DNA of 56,374 bases from CAYUAI01 sp964442745 (GCA_964442745.1 CAYUAI010000020.1:1-56374), one strand, 5' to 3'. Positions 8,137 to 17,699 are shown, counted from the first letter of the stretch. Made by a program: numbers and translations. Notes: generated from the letters alone by a model not told the origin.

Positions 8137-11016
8137 TCATACCACCGATACGTGCCGTGTTTCGATGGCTTCGACTTTAGGTTCACCAATATAATATCCT
8201 TGACAAAAATCAACCCCAATCGTGCGCAAATATTCGAGCGTCTCTCGATCTTCAACAAATTCCGCCACGGTTTGCTTACCGAGGGAATGGGCAACCTCAT
8301 TCATTGATTTGACAATCGCCTGCTTGACATTATCACCCACCAGATCCTGCACAAAAGAGCCATCGATTTTCACATAATCAACCGGCAAATCTTTTAAATA
8401 AGAAAACGAGCAATATCCGACACCAAAATCATCCAGGGCAGTTTTAAAGCCAAGCTGTCTCACTTGCGTTAAAAACTCAATCGCCCCATTTATATTTGCG
8501 ATAGCACCCGATTCGGTGACTTCAAATATAATATTCTGCGGCTCAATCCCAAGTGTTTTTGATTCGGCTTGAATAAGCTGTAGGATACCTATATCACCAA
8601 TTGACTTAGGCGACAAATTAATAGAAAAAGTCAACCCCTGGTGATTTGCAAAGGTTTTAATAGCATTACGAATCATCCAGCGATCAATCTCAACAATCAA
8701 TCCAAAACGATCTGCCGATGGTAAAAACCCTGCCGGACTGATCAATCCATTACCATTGCCATCTTCAGGTAAACGAATCAGCACTTCGTATCCCGAAATA
8801 CGCTCTGTTGCCAATTGCATAATCGGCTGACAGGCCATCATGAATCGATCGAATTCAATACTATCCTTAATTCGATGCACCCACCCCATATCGGCAGACA
8901 TGGCTTCTAGACTCAGCTGATCTTCCTTGTGATATACATATACCCTATTTTTGCCTCCTCTTTTAGCCATATGACAGGCGAGATCAGCCTGTGACAACAA
9001 ATCTTCTTTATTGGCTATACCTGGCTGAAGTAATGCAACCCCGATGGAACAACCAATATCGACAATATTACTCTCATGCTGAAATCGATAATCAGCGATT
9101 TGGCGACGATAAGCATTAGCCACCACTTTTGCCTGGATACGGGTCGCATCATATAAAATCACGGCAAACTCATCCCCACCCAATCGAGAAATGAGATCCG
9201 TGCCACGTGCACGATTTTGCAACAAGATCGTGACTTCTTGCAAAACTTTATCGCCCGCAAGATGACCTAAGGTATCATTGACGTACTTAAAATTATCTAA
9301 ATCAATGTATAATAATGCCACCTGATGCTCTTCGTTGCGCACTGCTCGCTCAACAATACGTTCGAGTTCATCCATTAAAAAATGTCTGTTATAAAGCCCA
9401 GTCAACGAATCTCTTTCCGCCAATTGCGTTAACCGATCGAGCATCACTTTGCGTTCACTAATATCTAATACCAGCGTGGTATATAGTATTTTACCGTCAA
9501 TATGAATCAAACTAAGACGCAACGACATGTCAAACACCGAACCATCCTTACGCCGACCAATCAGCTCATACTCTCCCTCGACACGCGCTTCTCGTAAATC
9601 TTGTGTCAACTCATGTAATACACTTGGTTTCGTTTTTTTCGGTCGCGGATGATCGATTAACATTGAGAAATCTTGGCCAATCACGTCTGATTCTTGATAA
9701 CCAAACAATTGCTGCGCGGCAATATTGAAACTTTCCAGGCTTCCATCGGCGTGAAAAGTAAATATTCCTTCGCCAGTATTATCTAAAATCGCCTGCAATC
9801 TCAATTGTCGTGAGCGTACTTGCTCGCGCATTTTCGAAAACGCATTCACTAGCATCGAGGTTTCTGATACATGCACGGAAATATCCGATGAGATGGATTC
9901 TCCTCGCCCTTCAGCTTCCAGCGCCCTAGCCACTTGCTGAATGGGTTTTCGGATAATATACTCAAACGCTAGATAACCGAAAACTAATAACAAACAAATC
10001 AAACCCATCACCAACCATATGTAATTGGATAACGTATCGGTAATCGCCGCCGAACGATACATTTCTTCCTCTGAGATATGATTAATCAATGCTTGCAAGC
10101 GAAAAATTTGCGTCCAAGTTTTTTCCATTAATGGATCAATCCCCTCGCGCAAAATGACTTGGTCCGCTCGCCAATTATCTGAATAATAGATCTGCGCCAC
10201 CTGCTGAAAGTATTCTTCATATTCTCGACTTAACACCTGCATGCGCTGTAGCGCATTGACTTGCACAAACCGCAATTGTCCCGCTGATTTGGCTTTTTCT
10301 AGTTTATTCAGTAAATCCTTGACAGAATCATAATAGAGTTTACGATCACTCTCAGTCGCCGCCATGGTTTTTTTAGGCGGCCCAAAGGCACCGAGCCGAT
10401 TAGCAACAAACACTCCTACTGAACTAATCAATTGTGCCCACAGATAACGCAAGTCCCGCAGTGTCGAATAAATCTCTCGTTGCGCAGGATCTTGCATGGC
10501 TTGTTTTGCCTCCTCTAACGCCTCCACGACCGCTGCCATAAAACGGGTATTGGTCGGCTGCATTTTATTCAACATAATGGGCATTCCCGGATAGCGCGCC
10601 TCGATATCCGATTGCACTTGCAATAAACTATGGATTTGTACGATAAGATGACTCAGGTTTTTTTCAAGAGAAATGGCGGGCTCAAGAAATCCCTCATTGA
10701 CTTTAATGGCGGGTAATGACAGCAAACTCGCGACTTTAGTGCGCAGCTTATCTAAGCGCTCTTGCAATAAAAAAGATGACGTTTGCTCACTGAAAAAAGA
10801 GACCTGATACACAGCAATACCGGTTCGATGAAGCGCATCAGACAAACCACTGAGCGCCCAGACCAACTCTCTTTGCTCTGCCGATAAACGTGCATTCCGG
10901 CGCTCGGTATCCCTTGCCGCCCAATCCGTATACACGGCAATGCCTGATAATAAGGTTACAATACCAGCGACTAATAATATGAATCGCCCTCGAATACTTG
11001 TTGGTTGTAAAAACAC
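8137..11016 (-). CDS. Membrane-bound PAS-GGDEF-EAL c-di-GMP turnover protein
   Basis: 959 residues. TM1 (about 11-29), a roughly 300-residue periplasmic helical sensor region, TM2 (about 330-352), a HAMP-like linker, a PAS domain (from about 405), GGDEF (about 545-680) and EAL (about 715-950). The cyclase motif GGDEF near 613 is intact and preceded by an RxxD inhibitory site (RGTD) five residues upstream. The EAL signature reads EVLIRL, but FEVTES, DDFGVG, VKIDG and AEFVE are kept, so the phosphodiesterase may be active. It therefore could make or degrade c-di-GMP. The start is GTG at 11016: no alternative start precedes the upstream in-frame stop. Monocistronic, divergent from mnmA. Confidence 0.92.
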   Translation of the reverse strand: MFLQPTSIRGRFILLVAGIVTLLSGIAVYTDWAARDTERRNARLSAEQRELVWALSGLSDALHRTGIAVYQVSFFSEQTSSFLLQERLDKLRTKVASLLSLPAIKVNEGFLEPAISLEKNLSHLIVQIHSLLQVQSDIEARYPGMPIMLNKMQPTNTRFMAAVVEALEEAKQAMQDPAQREIYSTLRDLRYLWAQLISSVGVFVANRLGAFGPPKKTMAATESDRKLYYDSVKDLLNKLEKAKSAGQLRFVQVNALQRMQVLSREYEEYFQQVAQIYYSDNWRADQVILREGIDPLMEKTWTQIFRLQALINHISEEEMYRSAAITDTLSNYIWLVMGLICLLLVFGYLAFEYIIRKPIQQVARALEAEGRGESISSDISVHVSETSMLVNAFSKMREQVRSRQLRLQAILDNTGEGIFTFHADGSLESFNIAAQQLFGYQESDVIGQDFSMLIDHPRPKKTKPSVLHELTQDLREARVEGEYELIGRRKDGSVFDMSLRLSLIHIDGKILYTTLVLDISERKVMLDRLTQLAERDSLTGLYNRHFLMDELERIVERAVRNEEHQVALLYIDLDNFKYVNDTLGHLAGDKVLQEVTILLQNRARGTDLISRLGGDEFAVILYDATRIQAKVVANAYRRQIADYRFQHESNIVDIGCSIGVALLQPGIANKEDLLSQADLACHMAKRGGKNRVYVYHKEDQLSLEAMSADMGWVHRIKDSIEFDRFMMACQPIMQLATERISGYEVLIRLPEDGNGNGLISPAGFLPSADRFGLIVEIDRWMIRNAIKTFANHQGLTFSINLSPKSIGDIGILQLIQAESKTLGIEPQNIIFEVTESGAIANINGAIEFLTQVRQLGFKTALDDFGVGYCSFSYLKDLPVDYVKIDGSFVQDLVGDNVKQAIVKSMNEVAHSLGKQTVAEFVEDRETLEYLRTIGVDFCQGYYIGEPKVEAIETRHVSVV

Positions 11017-11318
11017 CTGATACGAGTCCGTAGTCGATTTGTCCTGCCTTCAATGTTAAAACGACGAATTTTTCATCAAAATGATCGCAAGCTGATCATT
11101 CAACGCCTCTGTCTACACAAATAATACAAATCGTTGTCTATTGAAGGATGCATTTGTTTATAATAAGCCCTTATAAGATAAGTTTAGCTTTAATTTCAAA
11201 TTAATACATACAGAATCCTATCCGGCTCATCATTCTGATTTTTTTTTGCTCGCACAGCACTAACTGTTAAAATAAAACCTCTACCTCTAAACTCTGAGTA
11301 TTAAATATAGTATATAAA
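11017..11318. promoter_or_regulatory. Divergent promoter region, candidate mnmA promoter
   Basis: No gene. On the plus strand TATAAT at 11159-11164 is preceded by TTGTCT (11134-11139) with a 19-bp spacer, slightly long. Nothing recognisable is seen for the divergent GGDEF-EAL gene. Confidence 0.4.
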
Positions 11319-12431
11319 ATGACATTACTCGTTAATTCACATGCCACGATTGGCTTATCAGGCGGCGTTGACTCCGCCGTTAGTGCGCTCCTACTCAATC
11401 AACAATGCGCCAGTATTGACGCTATGTTTATGAAAAACTGGATCGATACCGAAGGTGATGGCCATTGCCCCATTGCACAGGATTTAGAAGACGCACAACA
11501 AGTTTGCCATCACTTAAGGATCAAATTTAGCCAAGTCAATTTTGCCCCTGAATACTGGGATTATGTGTTCCAACATTTCCTCAGTGAATACCACGCAGGC
11601 AGAACCCCAAATCCTGACATCTTATGCAATAAAGAAATCAAATTTAATCGTTTTTTGAAAAAAGCACTGAGCCGAGGCGCTGACTTCATTGCCACTGGAC
11701 ACTATGCCCAAATTCGTTATACCGATGGATTGTATAGCTTGCATCAAGCTGTCGATCGTCAGAAAGACCAAACCTACTTCTTATATACGCTTACCCAGGC
11801 CCAACTCAGTAAGAGCCTATTTCCCATTGGCGGCTTAAAAAAAACGGAAGTGCGCGAACTCGCGCATCGTTCAGGTCTATTAAATTTTAATAAAAAAGAT
11901 AGCACGGGCATCTGTTTCATCGGAGAACGCAAGTTTAACCAATTTCTCAATCAGTTTTTACCCGCCCAACCCGGTCCAATCACCTCAGATACCGGCAAAC
12001 TCATGGGCGAACATAATGGTTTGATGTACCACACCCTAGGACAACGGAAAGGTTTAAAAATTGGCGGCCAAAAAAATAGTAACGGCCAACCTTGGTTTGT
12101 AGTCGGCAAACAACTCACAACCAACACCCTGATTGTTGGACAAGGCCACGACCACCCACAGCTTTATAGTCAACGTTTAACGGCAACATTGCTGCATTGG
12201 GTAAAACACCAAGCTCCCTCGCCACTCCCGTATGCATGTTACGCCAAAGTTCGTTACCGGCAAGAAGAACAGGCTTGCACCCTACTCGAAGTGAATGACA
12301 CCGGCTGTGTCGTACAGTTTTCAACACCTCAAAGAGCCATAACCCCGGGCCAATCCATTGTTTTCTATCAGGGGACTGAATGCTTAGGTGGCGGAATCAT
12401 TGACAACGTAGAAGGCATTCTTTACGAATGA
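11319..12431 (+). CDS. mnmA: tRNA-specific 2-thiouridylase MnmA
   Basis: A 370-residue PP-loop enzyme that thiolates U34 of tRNA-Lys, -Glu and -Gln using sulfur relayed by the Tus proteins. The SGGVDS ATP-binding loop is at 14-19. The two catalytic cysteines are in place: C103 in the CNKEIKF motif and C199 in GICFIGER. GHYAQ and the LGQRKGLKIGG C-terminal segment are also conserved. The N-terminus is a few residues shorter than in E. coli. hflD follows about 100 bases downstream, as in E. coli, so the two are probably one transcript. Confidence 0.97.
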   Translation: MTLLVNSHATIGLSGGVDSAVSALLLNQQCASIDAMFMKNWIDTEGDGHCPIAQDLEDAQQVCHHLRIKFSQVNFAPEYWDYVFQHFLSEYHAGRTPNPDILCNKEIKFNRFLKKALSRGADFIATGHYAQIRYTDGLYSLHQAVDRQKDQTYFLYTLTQAQLSKSLFPIGGLKKTEVRELAHRSGLLNFNKKDSTGICFIGERKFNQFLNQFLPAQPGPITSDTGKLMGEHNGLMYHTLGQRKGLKIGGQKNSNGQPWFVVGKQLTTNTLIVGQGHDHPQLYSQRLTATLLHWVKHQAPSPLPYACYAKVRYRQEEQACTLLEVNDTGCVVQFSTPQRAITPGQSIVFYQGTECLGGGIIDNVEGILYE

Positions 12432-12534
12432 GGAATGGAAAATAATTTAATCCTTTTTGATGTCATGAATTGACGTCATTGACGATTTCACATACGATCT
12501 TAGTTTTGTTTGACCATTTTTCTGGACGATTAAA

Positions 12535-13164
12535 TTGAACAGCACTAAACACGATCGCATCATCGCACTTGCAGGTATGTTTCAAGCAGGCCAGCTTATT
12601 CGCCAAATTTCGCAAGATGGCACTGCTGATTCTGAACCTTTTGCAGCAAGTCTGCATAGCATCCTCAATGTAGACGCCGCGACCACAGAGGCTGTGTACG
12701 GTGGATTACAAGGCGTGACACTTGGTTTGTCCCTATTAAAAACACTGTTTGGTAGCACGGATAAACAACGTGACCTAGAAGTCGCCCGATATGTCTTTGG
12801 TATTATCCAACTTGACAAAAAACTTAATAAAAATCTAAAGATGCTGGATACCATCAGCATCGGCATTGAACGCGCCATCGCCCAAACCCAGCGATATGAA
12901 CTACCTCATGAGAATGTCATTGCAAACCTAGCGGGCATTTACACAGAAACAATTAGCCTCTTGTCGCCCAAAATTATGGTATCAGGTGCACAGAATCACT
13001 TAACTAACCCAAAAAATGCGGATAAAGTTCGGACACTGCTGTTGGCCCTGATGCGGTCCGCCGTATTATGGCGGCAAAAAGGAGGAAGACGTTGGCAAAT
13101 TATTTTTGGACGAGGAAGAATAATGCAAGAAGCGAATACCCTCTTGCTTACGATTGATAATTAA
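12535..13164 (+). CDS. hflD: High-frequency lysogenization protein HflD homologue
   Basis: A 209-residue, mostly helical, membrane-associated protein of the HflD (YcfC) family. Family landmarks include ALAGMFQAGQLIRQ near the N-terminus, the LDTISIGIERA helix, and the C-terminal RSAVLWRQKGGRRWQIIF with the conserved GGRRxQ turn. In E. coli it binds phage lambda CII; its host role is unclear. The start is TTG at 12535, which gives the family length; no ATG fits upstream. It lies downstream of mnmA, the conserved arrangement. Confidence 0.9.
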   Translation: MNSTKHDRIIALAGMFQAGQLIRQISQDGTADSEPFAASLHSILNVDAATTEAVYGGLQGVTLGLSLLKTLFGSTDKQRDLEVARYVFGIIQLDKKLNKNLKMLDTISIGIERAIAQTQRYELPHENVIANLAGIYTETISLLSPKIMVSGAQNHLTNPKNADKVRTLLLALMRSAVLWRQKGGRRWQIIFGRGRIMQEANTLLLTIDN

Positions 13165-13261
13165 TCAGTCTGCTGATGCTTGGTGATGCAGTCATTTATT
13201 GTCCGCGTTTAAGGTTAAAAAGATGAGGATAACTTTGGAGCAGAATCGTGACGCTAATTAA

Positions 13262-13283
13262 AGACGGGTCTTGCGACCCGTCT
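13262..13283. terminator. Bidirectional terminator between hflD and the Hpt gene
   Basis: A perfect 9-bp GC-rich stem, AGACGGGTC / GACCCGTCT, with a TTGC tetraloop. On the minus strand TTTAATTAG follows; on the plus strand a second small stem and CTTTT follow. It lies between convergent genes. Confidence 0.75.
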
Positions 13284-13342
13284 CTAGACTTTAGTCCTTT
13301 TCACTCACCCGTTTATCGCTGGTGGATATTGAATCATGTTTT

Positions 13343-13681
13343 TTATATTAATTTTTGCAAAACCTCTCTCAGCTTTTCATATTCATCTTCGATTTCCTTA
13401 AATTTTTTCTGTGCATGCACTAAGCTACACTCCATACTCATGGCTTCAAGGTGTTCACATAAGTGGTAAAGCGCATTGGCACCTAAATTACCGCTGCTCC
13501 CCTTCAAGCCATGGGCTGATCTCAATATCTCATCTCGATCTTCTTGCACAATAGCGGCGGTGATTTGAACAAGCTTTATCTCGGCATTGCGTTTAAAGGT
13601 ATCAATCAATTCCGGAAATTGAGGCCCCATTAACATTTTTAGCTCTTGAAGTTTATTCGCATCCAGCACATCTGAGTTCAT
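13343..13681 (-). CDS. Stand-alone histidine phosphotransfer (Hpt) protein, HptB-like
   Basis: About 112 residues forming one four-helix Hpt domain. The phosphorylatable His is in SAHGLKGSSGNLGA. The Lys-Gly and Ser-rich turn after it are typical. There is no kinase domain, so it must take phosphate from a hybrid kinase elsewhere and pass it to a receiver, most likely that of the downstream-acting phosphatase at 14033-15718. The ATG at 13681 is chosen; an upstream in-frame TTG (13732) would add 17 residues with no family support. By analogy with Pseudomonas aeruginosa HptB (neighbour of hsbR-hsbA) it is named HptB-like; that pairing is inferred from gene order. Confidence 0.8.
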   Translation of the reverse strand: MNSDVLDANKLQELKMLMGPQFPELIDTFKRNAEIKLVQITAAIVQEDRDEILRSAHGLKGSSGNLGANALYHLCEHLEAMSMECSLVHAQKKFKEIEDEYEKLREVLQKLI

Positions 13682-14032
13682 ATCCACACCTAAATTACAA
13701 TCAAATTGACGAAATATAGTCCTATTTAGCAAGCCATATGATTATATGCATTTGCTATGAAGAATCATCTAGAGTCCGCTCACTCATTGACTCCGTATGT
13801 TGCAGGCTGAAACGGCTAATTCAGTTAAAAAAACACAACAAATAACCCTATTGTGTGCTAGCGTAGCAAAATATTGTCCAGATTAGCTCGTTGACTCAAG
13901 TCGTCAAATACGATCCCGGAATCCATATTGAGCCAAAATCATGCACCCATCGCCCACGCCTTGGGTGCTGAACAGGCTTGAGTTTCTATTCAAAGCTAAA
14001 AAGACACAAACGATGAATAGTTTAAATCTTAT
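13682..14032. other. Intergenic region with a hairpin after the RR-phosphatase gene
   Basis: About 350 bases without a gene. A 7-bp stem (GCACCCA / TGGGTGC, 13943-13968) lies downstream of the minus-strand phosphatase gene and could attenuate or terminate it. No T-tract follows, so the hpt gene may be transcribed by read-through or from its own promoter. Confidence 0.4.
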
Positions 14033-15718
14033 TCATTTCCATTGGTAAACCACTTCGATGATGTTACCGTTTCCTAAAAAACGCAAATCTTCACATAGCG
14101 ATTTAACTAATGGTATACCACGCCCTGCATGACCGCTATTGCTCACTAAATTTAAATTGAGTTTTTCAACACTAAACCCTTTACCGGAATCTTCGACTCT
14201 AAAAATCAACTCACCGCCCGTGTTTAGCGGACGATGGCTCACATTCAATCGAATGTAGCCATCTTCTAAGTTTTTTAACCGCTTTTCGCGTTCTTCATAA
14301 TAGGCCGAAAATCCGTTGGCATCGATTTTCAGCGTGGAATCTAATTCTAGCAAGCCATGATCAAACGCATTATTAAAAATCTCAGACAGAATAACAAACA
14401 AACTCTCTCGATGCGGAGCCAAACCCTGCACATCAATAATTAACTGTACAATAACAGGCAGCGGATCAATTCGCTGAAGGGTATCTGGCAAAAATTCTAA
14501 TTGAAAATTCCATTGTGTCGCTTGATACACTAAACCCATCGGCATTTTTTCATTCTGCATTTTTGCTAGTGCATCCGGATCAATCACTAATTCAAGCAAG
14601 GTCACATCATCGGCTTGCTCCTTTTCTTTTCGATATCCATCAATGGCACATTTTACTTTTTCTACCACATTACCATTAATATCCTGACGATTGAGAATAG
14701 ACAGCAATCTCTCCATGCCAAACATTTCATTCTGTTCATTGCTTTGCTCAGTGACACCATCGGAATAAATATAAACACGATCCCCCTTTTTCACTTCTAA
14801 ATGTGTCGTCTCAGTCTCCAGTAAAGCATTATCCACAACACCTAACGGCAATCGGGTGGACTCAATGTTTTGAGTCACTTGCCAATGTTTGTGTTCAAAC
14901 ACCAACACATCAGGCATACCGCCATTCCACACTGTCAAATAACGGCCTTTAGCATCAAGCTGTATTAATACCGCCGCCAAAAAACGTCCGACGGGTAATG
15001 TTTGTCTGAGCTTCTTATTCAACTCAGGCAACATATCCTCGATCCCAAAGCCTTTCGCAGACATACCGTAAAAAATATCAGATATCGGCATCGCACCAAT
15101 CGCAGCGGCTAATCCATGTCCGGTAAAATCACCCACCAAAATATTTAAACCACCTAACAAATTTCTGGCAACCAAAATAATATCACCATTAAACGTCTCG
15201 GCAGGATTTTTAGAATAGTTGATCATCGAGAGATCAATATCACCTCGATTCGTGATATTGGCGAAAATTTTTTCGGCGACCTGCTGGCTTTGCTCGTTAT
15301 TTTCTCGATACACCGCAAGCTCTTGTTTTTGAGTATGGACGGTTTTGTATAGCTCTCTGATCCGTGTGAGTGCTTCAATTTTCGCATACAATACCACCTG
15401 ATTATACGGCTTCGACATATAATCATCGCCACCACTTTCAATGCACTCAGCTAAATTGTTTGCTTCTGCCATCGCTGTTAAAAAAATAATAGGGACGAAA
15501 TGATCCGAGCATTTTTCTTTGATAATACGCGTCGCTTCCAAACCATCCATAACAGGCATCACCATATCCATTAATATCAGATCCGGTGATTCAGTTTCAA
15601 ATTTCTCAACAGCAACTTTGCCATTTTCTGCTAAAATAACATGATGATTTTGCCTATCCAATAAACCTTTCAATACAGCACGATTTGTCCTATCGTCATC
15701 AACCACCAATATTTTCAT
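14033..15718 (-). CDS. Response regulator with PP2C phosphatase and HATPase domains, HsbR-like
   Basis: 561 residues in three modules. A receiver (1-120; acidic DDD at 7-9, phosphoacceptor in LILMDMVMP, Lys in YMSKPYN), a SpoIIE/PP2C-type Ser phosphatase (about 160-375; GDFTGHG, NGGMPD and SDGVTEQ metal motifs) and a C-terminal RsbW-like HATPase (about 410-561; NNAFDHGLL and GRGIPLVKS). This is the architecture of P. aeruginosa HsbR, which dephosphorylates or phosphorylates the STAS protein HsbA according to its receiver state. Its likely substrate is the STAS gene 43 bases upstream in the same operon. GGAG precedes the ATG. Confidence 0.9.
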   Translation of the reverse strand: MKILVVDDDRTNRAVLKGLLDRQNHHVILAENGKVAVEKFETESPDLILMDMVMPVMDGLEATRIIKEKCSDHFVPIIFLTAMAEANNLAECIESGGDDYMSKPYNQVVLYAKIEALTRIRELYKTVHTQKQELAVYRENNEQSQQVAEKIFANITNRGDIDLSMINYSKNPAETFNGDIILVARNLLGGLNILVGDFTGHGLAAAIGAMPISDIFYGMSAKGFGIEDMLPELNKKLRQTLPVGRFLAAVLIQLDAKGRYLTVWNGGMPDVLVFEHKHWQVTQNIESTRLPLGVVDNALLETETTHLEVKKGDRVYIYSDGVTEQSNEQNEMFGMERLLSILNRQDINGNVVEKVKCAIDGYRKEKEQADDVTLLELVIDPDALAKMQNEKMPMGLVYQATQWNFQLEFLPDTLQRIDPLPVIVQLIIDVQGLAPHRESLFVILSEIFNNAFDHGLLELDSTLKIDANGFSAYYEEREKRLKNLEDGYIRLNVSHRPLNTGGELIFRVEDSGKGFSVEKLNLNLVSNSGHAGRGIPLVKSLCEDLRFLGNGNIIEVVYQWK

Positions 15719-15761
15719 TCATACCACTCCATGGATGGCCAAATATTAATACATTATAGGT

Positions 15762-16064
15762 TTAGCGTATGCTAAATAACTTTTGAAAATTGGATATGGT
15801 TAAAATTTTCTTTATCTCTGGTCGACATCCAACAATCGCAATGTCAGCACGATCACCACCGGCATGTTCGCGTAATAAGAGCATCATGCCAAGTGCAGAA
15901 CTATCCATATAAGAAGTCGCACTCATCTCTACGGTGTACTTAGCATTACTTGGATATAGGCGATAAGCATCTCGAAAACTACCGTGATCACTAAAATCAA
16001 ATCGCTCTCCAATACGAATTGTTATCAACTGATCATTATTTTCGGAAGAATTTGTCACAGCCAT
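15762..16064 (-). CDS. STAS-domain anti-sigma factor antagonist, HsbA-like
   Basis: A 100-residue STAS protein. The conserved segment SYMDSSALGMMLLL carries the Ser that is phosphorylated in SpoIIAA/RsbV-type antagonists. AAGGA precedes the ATG at 16064. It sits between the chemoreceptor and the HsbR-like phosphatase-kinase, which is expected to control its phosphorylation. In P. aeruginosa HsbA binds the anti-sigma factor FlgM and so frees FliA. The same role here is inferred, and the FliA-type promoters in this window would close such a loop. No flgM is present in the window. Confidence 0.88.
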   Translation of the reverse strand: MAVTNSSENNDQLITIRIGERFDFSDHGSFRDAYRLYPSNAKYTVEMSATSYMDSSALGMMLLLREHAGGDRADIAIVGCRPEIKKILTISNFQKLFSIR

Positions 16065-16126
16065 TTACATCATTCCTTATATTAACGTTCGAATTTATAT
16101 TTTACGCGGACCTATTTATATCGATT

Positions 16127-17407
16127 TCAAAAGAGCTCAGCGCCCCCTTCAACCATATTTTTTTGTCGAACCGTGCGCTGATTTTCTTTAACGCGAGAAC
16201 CTTGTATTATTTCAAGCTCTTTTTTAAGCTCAAAATAGGCGGGAGAAATATCACCTTGCATCACACTTATATTTTGCTCCGTGACACTGGTTTTAATTTG
16301 CTGACTAAGCTTATTTATGCCATTCATTCGCTGCTGAATGTGCTCAATCAGTTGCCTCAATATATCTTCAAATTGCAAAGTTCGAATGACCGTTGCTACA
16401 TTGTCACTGATGTTATCTGAAATGTTTGACACCATTTCCAAACGATCTGAGACAAACTGATTGATCCTTGTCATATCCTCAAACATCTCGTCCACATGCT
16501 CTTTAGAGCGAATCGCAAAATTCATATCTTTCGACGCAATATTTCCAATGGTATTTTGCGCGGCTCTAATATTACCCATTGCTTTACTAACAACACTGCG
16601 AATTTCTTCGCTAAATTGATTCGAGTCCTGAGATAATTTTCTCACTTCATCTGCCACCACTGCAAATCCTCGACCGGCCTCACCCGCCCGCGCAGCTTCA
16701 ATGGCCGCATTCAGGGCTAACAGATTGGTTTGGTCAGCAATGGTTTGCACATCACCCAGCAAAGAAACCACTTTATCCATTTGGCTTGCTAAATCATCAA
16801 TGGAAAATACCATTGCCATACTATCTTTACTGATACCAACCACTTGGTCGACAAAAAAGCTCAATACATCATTGGTCTCTGTCGCAAATTGTTTAAAACT
16901 TATATTCGCTTTTGGATCCGTGTTATCCTCATTAGATGCCGCCACACTTTCTATTAGTGACAGTACGAGTTTCTCTTGTTCATGTGCTTGTTTGTTCAAG
17001 CCTTCAAAACTTTTTTGCAGTGAAACGATCACATCTCCGATCAAGGAGCGAGTCTGATTCAAGTCTTCTAGCGAATGATTCGCTTCTTCATTTAATACAT
17101 CAGAAAATTTAATAAAAATATCACTGATATTTTGACTCGTATTTTCATTTTCATCCTGTGTCGTCACATTCACTCGCAAGGCTTGTTTCAATCGTAAGGT
17201 AGTTAATATCCAGCAAAGGCTGATAATAACGATAGTGAAAATAGATGAATAAATTCCGTTCCAAAAATACTGAGAACCTATCGCCGCCGTACTAATTACG
17301 AATGGAAACCAAAAACTATGCAACTTGCTTCCCTCTTCATTCCTGCCTATTATCCAATCATCTTCACGGCAAGTCGATCCTGATAAAAAACATGGATAAT
17401 TTTTCAT
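16127..17407 (-). CDS. Methyl-accepting chemotaxis-type signalling protein without a periplasmic sensor
   Basis: 426 residues. Two closely spaced membrane helices (about 31-50 and 55-72) leave almost no periplasmic loop. A cytoplasmic coiled coil follows, with the strongly conserved receptor tip (ADQTNLLALNAAIEAARAGE, then GRGFAVVADEVRKLS near 240-260). The ligand-binding domain is missing, so input is probably cytoplasmic, membrane-borne or via a partner. It is the first gene of the cluster that continues into the STAS and phosphatase genes (62 and 43 base gaps), suggesting that it feeds the partner switch rather than classical chemotaxis. A sigma-28 promoter lies 41 bases upstream. Confidence 0.87.
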   Translation of the reverse strand: MKNYPCFLSGSTCREDDWIIGRNEEGSKLHSFWFPFVISTAAIGSQYFWNGIYSSIFTIVIISLCWILTTLRLKQALRVNVTTQDENENTSQNISDIFIKFSDVLNEEANHSLEDLNQTRSLIGDVIVSLQKSFEGLNKQAHEQEKLVLSLIESVAASNEDNTDPKANISFKQFATETNDVLSFFVDQVVGISKDSMAMVFSIDDLASQMDKVVSLLGDVQTIADQTNLLALNAAIEAARAGEAGRGFAVVADEVRKLSQDSNQFSEEIRSVVSKAMGNIRAAQNTIGNIASKDMNFAIRSKEHVDEMFEDMTRINQFVSDRLEMVSNISDNISDNVATVIRTLQFEDILRQLIEHIQQRMNGINKLSQQIKTSVTEQNISVMQGDISPAYFELKKELEIIQGSRVKENQRTVRQKNMVEGGAELF

Positions 17408-17447
17408 TATCCAGATAGATACCTATTAAGCTGACGCAACGAAGTGC

Positions 17448-17474
17448 ATATCGGTACACCAATATGAAACTTAA
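17448..17474 (-). promoter_or_regulatory. Sigma-28 (FliA) promoter of the receptor-STAS-phosphatase operon
   Basis: On the minus strand TTAAGTTT, exactly 11 bases, then ACCGATAT. The FliA consensus is TAAAGTTT-N11-GCCGATAA, giving 7/8 at -35 and 6/8 at -10 with the correct spacer. It lies 41 bases upstream of the chemoreceptor ATG. This links the operon to the flagellar class-3 regulon. Confidence 0.7.
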
Positions 17475-17638
17475 ACTTCTGCCTAAGGCTGGTCTATGCT
17501 ACGTTCTGTTCATTTTTCATGCCCGAATTATAGCGATGGGAATATCTATGGGATTTATAGAAATAATGGCTCGTTAGAGAATCCAGTGGAACAATGTTAT
17601 ACGTTTTGTAATGATGAACTGCCGTCGTAAAAATAGGG

Positions 17639-17699
17639 TGACAAAATACTGACTAAGGTAGTCCGTTATCAGAACAAATCTACTGTCAATATTTTGTCA
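17639..17699. terminator. Long-stem hairpin after the three-gene operon
   Basis: A 15-bp inverted repeat with one mismatch (TGACAAAATACTGAC, 17639-17653; GTCAATATTTTGTCA, 17685-17699). On the minus strand it follows the stop of the gene at 17751 and is followed by CCCTATTTTT, which fits a terminator. The AT-rich stem and the 31-nt loop are unusual. The rest of 17408-17750 holds only the FliA promoter. Confidence 0.5.
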
